From Brenneria izbisi (GTDB lineage: Bacteria > Pseudomonadota > Gammaproteobacteria > Enterobacterales > Enterobacteriaceae), in the NCBI RefSeq assembly GCF_025840185.1, contig NZ_JAMPJU010000002.1:169536-233535 (forward strand): a DNA stretch of 64,000 bases. Reading direction: 5' to 3'. Positions 1 through 9,300 of this stretch are shown here, one piece after another. The notes below the pieces were generated by a model that saw nothing but the letters and a program-made list of their open reading frames with translations, made no database searches and was not told the origin of the DNA. The position numbers and the translations under genes are program-made. Each line of letters begins with the position of its first letter. Within the stretch, counting starts at the first letter, position 1.

Positions 1-438
1 TTCATCCAGAACGGGCAACTCGGCAGTTTCCGCCCATTCCATCAGCGTCGGCAACAGCATCGGCGTTAATGCCAGCAGCGGAGCGCGACTTCTGGCGGAC
101 TGTTTGGCACAGGCTTGCACCGGGGACTGATAAGGTATATCGCCAATCAAGACATCCCCGCTGCCTGCGGCTACTGAACCACCGCAACCAATGGCATCAC
201 CGATGCGTGCCGCCGGTTTTCCATTAATGCTCACCGTGCTGGAACCAGCGGAAATCGCTCGATTATGTACCCCATGCGGCATATTCGGGCAAGGGCAGGC
301 ATGAAGCAATACCGCATCGCCCTTACGGGCGGCGGGTTTGCCATTGATAGTGACATCACTGCTGCCTTCAATAATCGGGGTTGCCGGGAAACAACCGTGT
401 CCCGCGCAACTGTCCCCTAGACGTGCGGCGCCTGGCAT
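1..438 (-). CDS. PAAR-domain T6SS spike-tip protein, 3' end outside window
   Basis: The visible 146 residues hold a PAAR fold, the sharpening tip that sits on VgrG and often carries an effector. Two copies of a repeat are seen, TINGKPAARKGDAV near residue 31 and SINGKPAARIGDAIG near residue 72, with the usual Cys/His zinc-site residues between them (HACPCPNMPHG near 47-57). The ATG is preceded by GGAGAG. It lies 9 bases after vgrG, so it should be co-transcribed with hcp-vgrG. The frame stays open through base 1, about 50 residues past the PAAR repeats, so there is a C-terminal extension. Whether that part is a toxin cannot be seen here. Confidence 0.9.
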   Translation of the reverse strand, partial: MPGAARLGDSCAGHGCFPATPIIEGSSDVTINGKPAARKGDAVLLHACPCPNMPHGVHNRAISAGSSTVSINGKPAARIGDAIGCGGSVAAGSGDVLIGDIPYQSPVQACAKQSARSRAPLLALTPMLLPTLMEWAETAELPVLDE

Positions 439-447
439 AATCTCTCC

Positions 448-2484
448 TTAACGCCTGTCAGGGGCATCGGGTAATGTCGGTTTGCCGGGCTCATCCGGCG
501 TAACGGAAACCGGCGCAATACCGGTTCCCGGCGCACCGCCTTCATTAACTTTCACCCGTGCGCCGGAAATGGTGACGCCGGCGCTATCAATTTTGATAAA
601 GCCGCCGGGCGCTTTGATCGTCAGCGCCTGGCCCGCTTCCAGCACAATATCCGCCGCTTTCAGGTAGCTGTCGGTATTCACCAGAATGCGTTGATGCGCG
701 CCGATCAACGTCTCTTCCGATCCCGTCAACGTGGTCTGGCGGCTGCCTTCAATATGAGAGATCTCGCCGCCACCGATAAAACGTTTTAGTGACTCGGCAA
801 TCTTCTGGATAAAATTACGCCCGATATGCTGATGATGATCCTGACCGATCTGTTCAAAATCATCCTGCCCGACAGTACGGTGACGATGACGCTCAACCCG
901 CTGGAATTGATCCTGCGCAACGCTAAGATGCTGATCCAGTCCAACGCTTTGCCGGTGAATGTTATTGATCACCGCATCCATATCTTTTTGGGCATGCAGG
1001 TAAATCTGTTCGCGGGTAGCTTCATCCTCAAAGCGCAACTCGTTAAATCCGCTGCCTTTGTGGGTATCCGTTCGCAACGTAGTGCGTGTTTTATGCTCAG
1101 GCAAGATATAGGGCGTCGGATTAGTGGCATGAAACGTCCGCCCGGTCACTATCGGCTGGTCCGGGTCGCCCTCCAGAAAACTCACTATCACCTCATGCCC
1201 GATGCGCGGGATGGCGATTAGACCGTACTGTCCGCCCGCCCAGCCCTGACTCACCCGCACCCAGCATGAGCTCTGGTCGTCGCTTGCGCCGTAGCGGTCC
1301 CACGGAAATTGCAGCTTCACCCGCCCGTACACGTCGCAGTAGATTTCTTCTCCCGCCGGGCCGACCACCGTCGCGATTTGCGGGCCGTCCACCATCGGCT
1401 TGTGCGGCATCAACGCCCGCCACGTCGTTTTGCCTTTCACCACGCTGAAACTGTTGCTCAGCGTCGTCGGCTCGCCCCCGCTTTCCTCTTCCAGCGCCTG
1501 CGGCTGTTGCCCCACGTGCGTTACCCCGACTATCTGCCACGCGATATTCAGTGCCGCGTTCGGGTGCTCCGTCAGCGAGAACGCGCTGCCCGGCATCAGC
1601 CCCGCGCAGTTCGATTCCCCTTCGCCCGTCACCGCCCCGGCGCGCAGCGCATCCAGACGGTAGCCGCTGAACGCTTTTCCGCTCGGGTCCTGTTTGAAAC
1701 GCCCCGGATAGTCATAGTGCTGGTAGCTCTCTCGCTGATGCTCAAGCTCGCTGCCCGTCTTCTGATGCGACAAGCCGTAGGCCGGGGTCTTGAAGCTGTA
1801 GTCCTTCAGTTCCACTTCCGCCGTGCTCACCCGCTCCGCATAGTGGAAACGCCTGACATACGCCCCTTCCGACAGCCCCTGCGTCGCCAGGTTGAAGAAC
1901 AGGTCCGGCCCTTTTCCCTGCGCCCCCGCGTCATCCGCGAACACCAGCCGGTGCTTGCCTTCCTCGTATTCGTGGAAGTAGTACAACCCTTCTTCCGCCG
2001 CCAGACGGTTGATAAACGCCAGGTCGCTTTCCCGGTACTGCACGCAGTATTCCCGCTGCGCATGCTCGTGACGCAGCGCGAACGCGTAATCCGTGATACC
2101 CGCTTCGTCCAGCAGCGTGGCGATAATCTCTTCCGGCTTCTGTGCCTGAAAGATACGCGCGTTGCTGCGCAGCCCCAGCCGCCACAGCGCCGGACGCACT
2201 TCCGCCTGATAACGCGTGCGGCGAAAGCCGGTATCGCCCTGAGTGAAACCGCTGACGATGCCGCTCACCCGGCGTTGCAGTTCGCCTTCGTACCACACCA
2301 GCAGTTCGCACGGCTGGTCCAGCACCGCGCCGAAATCAATATCCGGCTGCGCGCTCGCCAGACTCAGCGACAAACTGAATGGCCGGTTCAGCCCCTCGTC
2401 CAGCCTGAAATCCACCACCGCGAACGTGCCCGCCGGCAACGCGCCGAGCGTCACGGTGAACTGTAATCCTGTGCTGTTTGCCAC
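448..2484 (-). CDS. vgrG: T6SS spike protein VgrG (TssI)
   Basis: Trimeric spike protein of the T6SS, carried on the Hcp tube and capped by PAAR. About 678 residues: a gp27-like base domain (about 1-370), a gp5-like OB fold around 380-460 containing [14 protein letters not shown], and a beta-helical needle ending in [12 protein letters not shown]. After that only a short Pro-rich tail remains, so this is a structural VgrG without a fused effector. I chose the GTG at 2484 because AGGAGGAAC lies just upstream; a longer in-frame opening to 2547 adds low-complexity residues foreign to the family. Base composition changes inside the gene: sampled lines of the 5' part are about 65% G+C, those of the 3' part about 51%. 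Confidence 0.95.
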   Translation of the reverse strand: MANSTGLQFTVTLGALPAGTFAVVDFRLDEGLNRPFSLSLSLASAQPDIDFGAVLDQPCELLVWYEGELQRRVSGIVSGFTQGDTGFRRTRYQAEVRPALWRLGLRSNARIFQAQKPEEIIATLLDEAGITDYAFALRHEHAQREYCVQYRESDLAFINRLAAEEGLYYFHEYEEGKHRLVFADDAGAQGKGPDLFFNLATQGLSEGAYVRRFHYAERVSTAEVELKDYSFKTPAYGLSHQKTGSELEHQRESYQHYDYPGRFKQDPSGKAFSGYRLDALRAGAVTGEGESNCAGLMPGSAFSLTEHPNAALNIAWQIVGVTHVGQQPQALEEESGGEPTTLSNSFSVVKGKTTWRALMPHKPMVDGPQIATVVGPAGEEIYCDVYGRVKLQFPWDRYGASDDQSSCWVRVSQGWAGGQYGLIAIPRIGHEVIVSFLEGDPDQPIVTGRTFHATNPTPYILPEHKTRTTLRTDTHKGSGFNELRFEDEATREQIYLHAQKDMDAVINNIHRQSVGLDQHLSVAQDQFQRVERHRHRTVGQDDFEQIGQDHHQHIGRNFIQKIAESLKRFIGGGEISHIEGSRQTTLTGSEETLIGAHQRILVNTDSYLKAADIVLEAGQALTIKAPGGFIKIDSAGVTISGARVKVNEGGAPGTGIAPVSVTPDEPGKPTLPDAPDRR

Positions 2485-2610
2485 CTTGTTCCTCCTCCCT
2501 CTGCCACGGCTACCGCACGCCCCGTTACCGCCCGGTGCGACATGCAATTATCTGATGAAAAAATGAAACCGCTGTGTTGTGGTCTGAGTCCGCCCACACC
2601 GCAGCACAGC

Positions 2611-2636
2611 AAAAAACCCGGCACGCTGGCCGGGTT
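2611..2636 (-). terminator. Rho-independent terminator after hcp
   Basis: Read on the minus strand just after the hcp stop, the sequence is a perfect 8-bp stem (AACCCGGC / GCCGGGTT) with a 6-base loop, running into six T residues. It lies between hcp and vgrG, so it probably makes hcp message more abundant than the vgrG-PAAR message, which would need read-through or its own promoter. Confidence 0.85.
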
Positions 2637-2645
2637 GAACAGGGA

Positions 2646-3164
2646 TTACGCTTCGACCGGCGCACGCCAGTCGTCGGAGCCGGACGTCCCGGCGACGGTG
2701 TGTTCCCAGTCGATTTTGCGGTAGGACAGAGACACCTGAATCAGCTGGGTGTAGTCCAGTTTGGACGGGTCCTGGCAGTGCGGCATCTGGCAGTCGATGT
2801 CCACGATGGTGGCGTCGGTCAGGATGGTGGAGAAGAAGTGCTCCTGCTTGCCTTCAACGGAGGTGCGATACCACTTCAGGGTGACGGTCGGCAGCATTTC
2901 GCCGGAGGCCAGGGCGTTGTACATCAACGGCACCGCCTTGTTCAGCGCCACGGTGAATTTGAAAGGTTTGTGCACGCGCTGACCGGAAGGCTGACCGGAC
3001 TGCGGGTCAGTCGGGACGGTGACGACGTGTTTGAATTCCTGCACCAGCATTTCATCTTCGTGGCCCTGCACGTAGATGTTGCCGACAGAGTCGGACGTGA
3101 AGGCGCCGGCAGTGATATTGCCCTGAGTTTTTCCTTCGATGCTGATATAGCATGGGGTTGGCAT
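2646..3164 (-). CDS. hcp: T6SS inner-tube protein Hcp (TssD)
   Basis: Hexameric ring protein that stacks into the T6SS tube and is expelled with VgrG. The 172-residue length is normal for Hcp1-family proteins, and the family opening (MPTPCYISIEGKTQGNI) and core (EFKHVVTVPTDPQSGQPSG, then HKPFKFT) are intact. The ATG has a GGAGC ribosome site. It is the first gene of the hcp-vgrG-PAAR unit and has its own upstream region with a sigma-54 promoter and repeated upstream sites, followed by a strong terminator. This implies high, VasH-dependent expression separate from the structural operon. Confidence 0.97.
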   Translation of the reverse strand: MPTPCYISIEGKTQGNITAGAFTSDSVGNIYVQGHEDEMLVQEFKHVVTVPTDPQSGQPSGQRVHKPFKFTVALNKAVPLMYNALASGEMLPTVTLKWYRTSVEGKQEHFFSTILTDATIVDIDCQMPHCQDPSKLDYTQLIQVSLSYRKIDWEHTVAGTSGSDDWRAPVEA

Positions 3165-3255
3165 GGTCTTGCTCCTTGTTGATGAAAACAGTTGATTGAA
3201 AACAGTTAATTAAAGCCTTTAAATGAACATGTTTTTGACTTCACTTGCTTGTTTA

Positions 3256-3270
3256 GCAATGACCATGCCA
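3256..3270 (-). promoter_or_regulatory. Sigma-54 (-24/-12) promoter of hcp
   Basis: On the minus strand the sequence is TGGCATG-GTCA-TTGCT, matching the RpoN consensus TGGCACG-N4-TTGCW at all but one position, with the obligatory GG-N10-GC spacing. It is about 90 bases upstream of the hcp ATG. Hcp-operon control by sigma-54 and VasH is known in V. cholerae; a vasH gene lies at 11858-13393. Confidence 0.85.
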
Positions 3271-3332
3271 ATTTTTATGTTGTTGTTTTTAAAGGAAATT
3301 AACTTAAGTCAAATTTTCCCTAAGTAAAATTT

Positions 3333-3422
3333 GAGCAAAAAGTTGCGCAGACTTCCCGAATCGTTTGCAAACATTGCGCAAAAAGTGATTTATGCTGGAA
3401 AACGAGCAAGAAGTTGCGCAGA
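3333..3422 (-). promoter_or_regulatory. Three TGCGCA sites upstream of the hcp promoter (candidate VasH enhancer)
   Basis: Palindromic TGCGCA cores occur at 3344-3349, 3375-3380 and 3415-3420, about 75-150 bases upstream of the -24 element. The outer two sit in 19-base direct repeats (3333-3351 and 3404-3422) that differ at one base. Position and repetition fit upstream activator sites for a sigma-54 enhancer-binding protein. Assignment to VasH is inference. Confidence 0.55.
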
Positions 3423-3444
3423 TTTTGCATTTATTCTGAAAGTT

Positions 3445-4806
3445 TTACTTAGGGATAAACCCCTGTGACGACCAATGCAGGGCTAATCGCTGCCCGGCTT
3501 TGATCTCATCAGGCTGCATGGTCGCTTCAAGATCATTACGGGCATGGATCGCTTCCGGCATGCCTTCCGTCGCCGCCATCGAGTACCAGGCATAAGCATG
3601 AATACGGTTGCGAGACGCGCCAAGCCCCTCCTGACGCATGATGCCCATTCGATACTGAGCCATCCGATTGCCCTTATGAGCAGCCAGCTGATACTGCTTC
3701 AACGCTTCCCCATAATCGGCTTTCCCCCCCTGGCCCCATCTGAGCATTTCGCCATACGCCAGCCGCGAATCAGTATCGCCGGCCAATGCCGCCTTCGCGA
3801 ACGCTTCACGCGCCCGAGCCCACTCATTACGTCTGAGCAGCCATTCGCCTAATTCGCGTTGGGCGCGGACATACCCGACAGATGACGCCTGTAGCAGATA
3901 GCGCTCACGTTTTTCATCGTCCGTTTGCAACAGGCTGAGTAAATAGTTCGCTTCGCCCGACCCGCTGGCGGCAGCGCGCTCCAGCCAGTTAAGCGCCAGT
4001 TGTTCGTCCTGCGGCAAGTAGTTGCCTTCCCGATATGCCTTGGCCAGCCACAGTTGCGCCTCAGCATCCCCCGATGAAGCCGCTTTCTGATACCAGTTCA
4101 GCGCGTTCCTGCCTTCTTCATGACGCGCCATCCATAACTGCGCCTGTGTCTGCCCCAATGCTGCCGCACGGTAATACCAGCGTTCAGCCAGGTCGCGGCG
4201 TATCACCACGCCTTTGCCTTGTTCATAGCGCTGCGCCAATTGGTATTGCGCATCCCGGTTGCCCAGATGCGCCGCTTTCTCCAGCCACCTCACAGCATCC
4301 GCTTCACCGCCGGCACGCGCTGCGTGCCACTGCGCCACCAGCAGTTGCGCCGGGGCATAATCGTTCGACGCCGCCGTTTCAAAGATCTCCAGACATTGCG
4401 CGACCAGTTCATCCTGATGCTGCGCCTGACAATCCCTTCCCAGTCGATAGCCAGCCTCGCCGTTCCCCAACCGTGAGGCCTGAGTCCACCAGCGACGAGC
4501 TTGCGGGCTGTTCTTCGGCTCGCCTAATCCGGCCTGATACCAATCCCCGACCTGCAAGGCGGCTGCCGCGCGCATTTCCTGATTGCCGGATAGCGCCGAT
4601 CGTTCCGTCGCTTTCCGCATCCATTGCATGGCATCGGTATACTGCGAGCGCGCCGCCAATGTTTTAGCCAATTGATACTGCGCCTCGCCATTACCCCGGT
4701 TGGCCGCGTTCAGTAATTCCGTTTCAGACATCGAGGAAACGGGGGACTGACACGACGCCAGCCAACATACCGATAGTGCTATGAATAATTTTTTATATTT
4801 CATCAT
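3445..4806 (-). CDS. Sel1-repeat lipoprotein at the end of the T6SS operon
   Basis: Predicted lipoprotein: basic start MMKYKK, a short hydrophobic stretch, and a lipobox LASC with the acylated Cys at residue 19. The rest is a chain of Sel1-like (SLR) helical repeats of about 36 residues, recognisable by recurrent 'GN.EAQYQLA' and 'A..W...AA..G' patterns, a protein-binding scaffold. It follows vasL with no promoter seen, so it is probably the last gene of the main operon. The exact T6SS role is unknown; periplasmic or outer-membrane adaptor work is inferred. The start is uncertain: the ATG at 4806 gives a classic lipoprotein signal, while the frame is open back to a TTG at 4872 that overlaps the vasL stop. 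Confidence 0.8.
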   Translation of the reverse strand: MMKYKKLFIALSVCWLASCQSPVSSMSETELLNAANRGNGEAQYQLAKTLAARSQYTDAMQWMRKATERSALSGNQEMRAAAALQVGDWYQAGLGEPKNSPQARRWWTQASRLGNGEAGYRLGRDCQAQHQDELVAQCLEIFETAASNDYAPAQLLVAQWHAARAGGEADAVRWLEKAAHLGNRDAQYQLAQRYEQGKGVVIRRDLAERWYYRAAALGQTQAQLWMARHEEGRNALNWYQKAASSGDAEAQLWLAKAYREGNYLPQDEQLALNWLERAAASGSGEANYLLSLLQTDDEKRERYLLQASSVGYVRAQRELGEWLLRRNEWARAREAFAKAALAGDTDSRLAYGEMLRWGQGGKADYGEALKQYQLAAHKGNRMAQYRMGIMRQEGLGASRNRIHAYAWYSMAATEGMPEAIHARNDLEATMQPDEIKAGQRLALHWSSQGFIPK

Positions 4807-4868
4807 GTTATTGCTGTTAGCCATTATGTATCGCAACCATTGCGGGAATATCAGGTATCGCCCCGAAC

Positions 4869-6305
4869 TCAACGAGTCGTGCCATCCTGTTGCAACCGGT
4901 ACAGGCGTATATTGAATGAACGCAGTTCCTCTTCCATGCTGCGCAATTCTGTCGGCGTCAGTGGTTGACTGGCGCCGTCACGTTCCTCCAGCGCACGCAA
5001 ACGAACACTGAATGGCACATCCGACATCAGATCTTTTTGTATGTCGTAGAGTTTTGACTTCAGGTACGAAAGGGTGACAGTACGGCGCTGGCGTTCAAGT
5101 TCAAGCAGTTGCCGCAAGGTGTCATTGACGCCAGAGCGCGCCTGTTCATAGCCTTCCGCACGCGGCGGATCGATCTGCTGACTATCAAGGGAGAGCCGCC
5201 ACTGACGATCCATCTCTTTCACCGCCAGCGAGTCCGGGTACAACTGTTGCATTACGCCTTTCAATCCCTCCCCGTATTGATAGAGGTAGAATGGCGAGGC
5301 GTTTTTTATCTGCGTCAACTGGGTCTGATAGCGATTGATCAACTCACCTTCCATACCCTGCAATGTCTGCTCGCCCAATACGATACGCACCTGACGAATA
5401 TCGTTATGATCCGGGGCGGTCGGCAATACGTAAGCCGATGGTTGCAGCAGCGCCAACGCTTGCATTTTCTGTTTCTGCCAATGCAGCCAGCCGGCGACGG
5501 CGACTACCGGCAACGCACAACTCAGCAAACCGGCGACAAACCAGAACCAGGCGGGTTTTTGCTTACGATGCGCTTCAATCTTCAGTACCGTTGGTTTCAT
5601 CTGCCCTTTCTCCCGTCCGACCAGAATACTGCCCGACGGCAACGCAGGCTGACCTGCCGCTGATGCGCCGGCCCCTTGCGATACGACGCCCGGTTCCATA
5701 TCCGAATGAAAGAACACCATTGGCGGAATTTGCATGTCCTGCTTCTGCAACGCCTGATCGTCCGACACAATCACAATTTCGGTTTCATCAAACAGATGGG
5801 TATAGCCTTCGATGAAATGCAGCAGATTTTCCACACGGGGAATACGGCTCAGCCCCGCGTTATGCAGCTTTTCACTCATCAATTGCAGCGCCCGCTCGCA
5901 ACGATAAACCAGCCGTTTATCTTCATGGCTGATGGCGTACTGGCGGATGACGTCGCTGATTCTGGCGATGAACCAGTCCAGCATTTCGATACGCGCCCGT
6001 TCCTGATGAACCGGCGGCCAAAAATTATCCCATTGGGTTACGATCAGGTTTGCCAGAAATTCACAGCTTTCGGTAAAGCCATTCAGTCCCGCCAGACGTG
6101 AACGCGCCAGGGTAAAATAGATCGCCGTCTGTAAATCCACCCCCTGTTTTTCAAAGATGGTGGTCGCCATGTCATGAACCAGCCGCCAGTCCACATCAGG
6201 ACGGGAGGCGTGACTCAGTTTGTTAATTTCCGCCCGTAATGCTTCGTACTCAGGCAGCATCCGTGGATCACGGCCCACTTTCAGGGCCTGTTGCGCATCT
6301 TGCAT
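4869..6305 (-). CDS. vasL: TssA-like accessory protein VasL/TagA type
   Basis: 478 residues with an N-terminal ImpA_N domain (RDPRMLPEYEALRAEINKL, then the family's DWRLV and NFWPP motifs), a single membrane span at about 240-262 (WFWFVAGLLSCALPVVAVAG), and a C-terminal VasL domain. This architecture is that of VasL/TagA, a membrane-anchored TssA relative reported to halt or stabilise the distal end of the growing sheath; it is distinct from the soluble TssA encoded by vasJ. It lies 40 bases downstream of tssM. The family call is secure; the sheath-stopper role is taken from homologues. Confidence 0.9.
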   Translation of the reverse strand: MQDAQQALKVGRDPRMLPEYEALRAEINKLSHASRPDVDWRLVHDMATTIFEKQGVDLQTAIYFTLARSRLAGLNGFTESCEFLANLIVTQWDNFWPPVHQERARIEMLDWFIARISDVIRQYAISHEDKRLVYRCERALQLMSEKLHNAGLSRIPRVENLLHFIEGYTHLFDETEIVIVSDDQALQKQDMQIPPMVFFHSDMEPGVVSQGAGASAAGQPALPSGSILVGREKGQMKPTVLKIEAHRKQKPAWFWFVAGLLSCALPVVAVAGWLHWQKQKMQALALLQPSAYVLPTAPDHNDIRQVRIVLGEQTLQGMEGELINRYQTQLTQIKNASPFYLYQYGEGLKGVMQQLYPDSLAVKEMDRQWRLSLDSQQIDPPRAEGYEQARSGVNDTLRQLLELERQRRTVTLSYLKSKLYDIQKDLMSDVPFSVRLRALEERDGASQPLTPTELRSMEEELRSFNIRLYRLQQDGTTR

Positions 6306-6345
6306 ATCACTTATCCGGCAATGGGGCGATTACGCCCCCTCAGGG

Positions 6346-9300
6346 TTAATAAAGCGAATCAGGCAGTCTGAACTGGCTGAACAAACCACCAGCGAACGGG
6401 TTATGGCTCGCATCGGTATAAACGCGGTAGGTCATTGCTCCCTGCTCCAGCGAAAAACGCACATCGAAAGTGTTGTCGTTAACCTGCGTCAGTTGGTCGC
6501 TGTTGATAAGACGGAACATCGCCCACGGGCCGTTAAAGCTCAGACTGCGCGGCGATCGCTCCCGATTGTCCGGCACCAGCGTCAACTTGCTTTCAGCGCC
6601 GTCGCGCATGCTGTTCGGCCATACCAGCGGTGTCTTCTGGCGACGACCATGGCTGTATTCCAGCAACTGTCCGTCCAGATTCAATACGCTGCGGCGTTTA
6701 TTGGCTGTCAATTCCAACGGTTCAACCACGAAATGCACTTCCAGACTGCCTTCGGCGTTAAACAGGGTTTGGCGGATACGATCCGCCCGCTCCAGTTGTT
6801 TCACCAACTCGGCCTGCAACGGCGACGCGTTTCCGCCTTCCAGCATGCCGCTGTCTATCATCGATTTGAGGTTGGTCTGATAAAAACTATCCAGCGTACC
6901 GCCCGTCATAAAGAACAGTTCCATTTCTGACAACGGCACATCCTTGTCGGACGCAGGATTGAATGGATAGCGATCCGCTAGTTTCTCGTTGAAAGGGGTC
7001 ACCACTTTGTCCAGCCATTCCTGATTCAGCGACGACATCGCCAGACCGGTTACCAGCGTGGCGCTTTCCTCCGCCAGTTGACCAACCCAGCGATCCAACG
7101 GCGCGGGAAGACCGCGGGCGTACTGCTGTAACGCGAATACCGGATCGGCGAATTTATTCCCCTGACGAACCTGTACCGCTTTCAACGCCGCCTGACCAGG
7201 ATCGGTGGCGTTCACGATCTGATCCAGATAATGATAGAGATCAGTCAGCTTTTGATTAACCTCCTGCACCAGCGGGCCTTGTTCACCGCGACCGCTCAGC
7301 GCCGCGTTGATCGTCATGAACGGGCGACCGATGCGGGTATTCATTCCTTGCGCCGTATCATTTTCACCATCCGCCAGCTTACGAATGCGCGTGTTGTCGC
7401 TCACAGTTGTCAATACCCGCTGGAACGGCTGATCGTTGCCGGTAATGTCGGTCAGGACATCTAGCGCCTGCTCTGGACTATCGAGGGTTTGCACATCCAG
7501 ATTAGCCAGCACTTTCTGCCACTGGTTGATGTAATCCGTAATGTAGCGGTCATTCACCTGGCGCAAGATCTCCCGGCGATCGGCCTCGCTGAACTGCGCG
7601 CGTTCACGCTGGCCCAGCACCCAGGCATCCAGCGCAGTCAGTTCCAACAATGCCTTATCCTGTTTGAGATAATAATCGCTGAAGCCCGGATAGGTCAGCA
7701 GACGGGGCACCGTTCCGGCCTTGTCGCTGCGTAGGGAAAACACCGGATCAAACGTTGGCCCGACTTCGTCACGGATCGCCAAGTCCGGCGGCAGCACTTG
7801 CGTCGCCTTCATGACCAGACTCTGGTAAACGCGCTGGTACATCGGCAGCTTGCTCAGTTCGCGCTGAGCACTGGCGATCGGTTCGCTAAACGGAGCAAAG
7901 GCAGCGATCGCCACGGCGTCCTTCTGCTCACGCGAGCGATGCCAGTCGGTGCGTTCAAGGGCATAATCCAGATGCCGCATCAGTTGCTCCTGCACATTCC
8001 CTTGTCCGGGAAACGCCCGTTGCCAACGCTGCGCCATAAACTGTTCCACCAGAGTCTTGTTGCGACCAGACGCATCATCCAGCATCCGCATTACCCGCAA
8101 AATCGTCAGCTTTTGCTCGCTATTGGCCGGCGACTGATTCAGGTCTTCCAACAACCCTTGCATCACCGCGGGCAGGAAACGCTGACTGAGCATTTGCAGA
8201 TAGGAACCTTCCACATAAGGCCCGATCTTATCGCCCTGATAAAGACCGAGATCGGCCAGCACCGGGGTACGTTCATGGTAATTACCGAACGATAAGGTGG
8301 CATCACGGATCAGGTTCAGACGCGGCAGTTGCTGATAGCCCAACCCCGGTTGCCCTTCCAGTTCATTGGTGCCGATAAAGGCCTGTGCTTTGGTCAGCAC
8401 GTTACGTCCCGCCTCTTCATTAACGCGGTAAAAGTGATGCCAACCGCCAATCAACGCCAGGCTCGCCGCCGCCATGCAACCGATGCCGATACTCAGCCGA
8501 CGCCGCCGATAGAGGCTGTGCAACCGGTTTTCGCCCGCCAGCCCCGCTTCCGGGAAAATGACGTCGGGAAACAGACGCTGTACGAAAAAGGTATTGGATT
8601 CGCCCCGCATGGCGGCATTAACTGGTTCCGGCAATTGATAACGCCGGGATGCCGATTGAGCGAACGCATCAAAGGGAACGCCCTGCTGATACACTGAACT
8701 GGCATAAACGCCGCGCACCATAAACGAACGGTCCTCGCCCGTGACCAGCGTTTCGGTCAACACGTCCACCACGTAATCCTTCAGTCCGGCCAACTGTCGC
8801 ACAAAGGCAAACAGGGTGTTGCGCACACTGCGGTCGGACTGGGTCAGCAACATGTCGGGCAGGTTATCGTTCAACTGGGCGACCCATTGATCCCAGAAAT
8901 TTTCCAACTCCGTCAGCCAGCTTTTGTCCTGACTGGCTTGCGGGGTAAACGTTACTCCCAGTACGGCCTGACGCGCCTCGCGGTTCAACTGGCGATACAC
9001 TTTGTCGAATCCGCTCAGCATATCCAGCCGGGTCAGCGCGATATACAACGGCAGGCGGGTGTTGAGGTTCACCGCGATTTCCTGTAACCGGCTGCGCATC
9101 ACCTGGGCATAAGCTTTACGCTCGGCGACGCCCGCCTGCGCCAGCCACGCCATATCCAGCGTCAGCACCAGACCGTTGAGCGGCTGACGACGGCGATTAA
9201 GACTCAGCCACTGCAACAGATGTTGCCACTGTCGGGCATAGCGACGGCCTGAAGAATCGACGTCCAGTTCAGGCTGGGAGAGCAGTTGACCGTTGGGATC

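Noticed and set aside
1309..2466. 385-codon plus-strand frame opposite vgrG
   Set aside because: It is an antisense shadow of the G+C-rich 5' part of vgrG, Arg- and His-rich, with no ribosome site and no recognisable domain.
448..2484. Evolved VgrG with a fused effector
   Set aside because: Only a short Pro-rich tail follows the needle; there is no extra domain.
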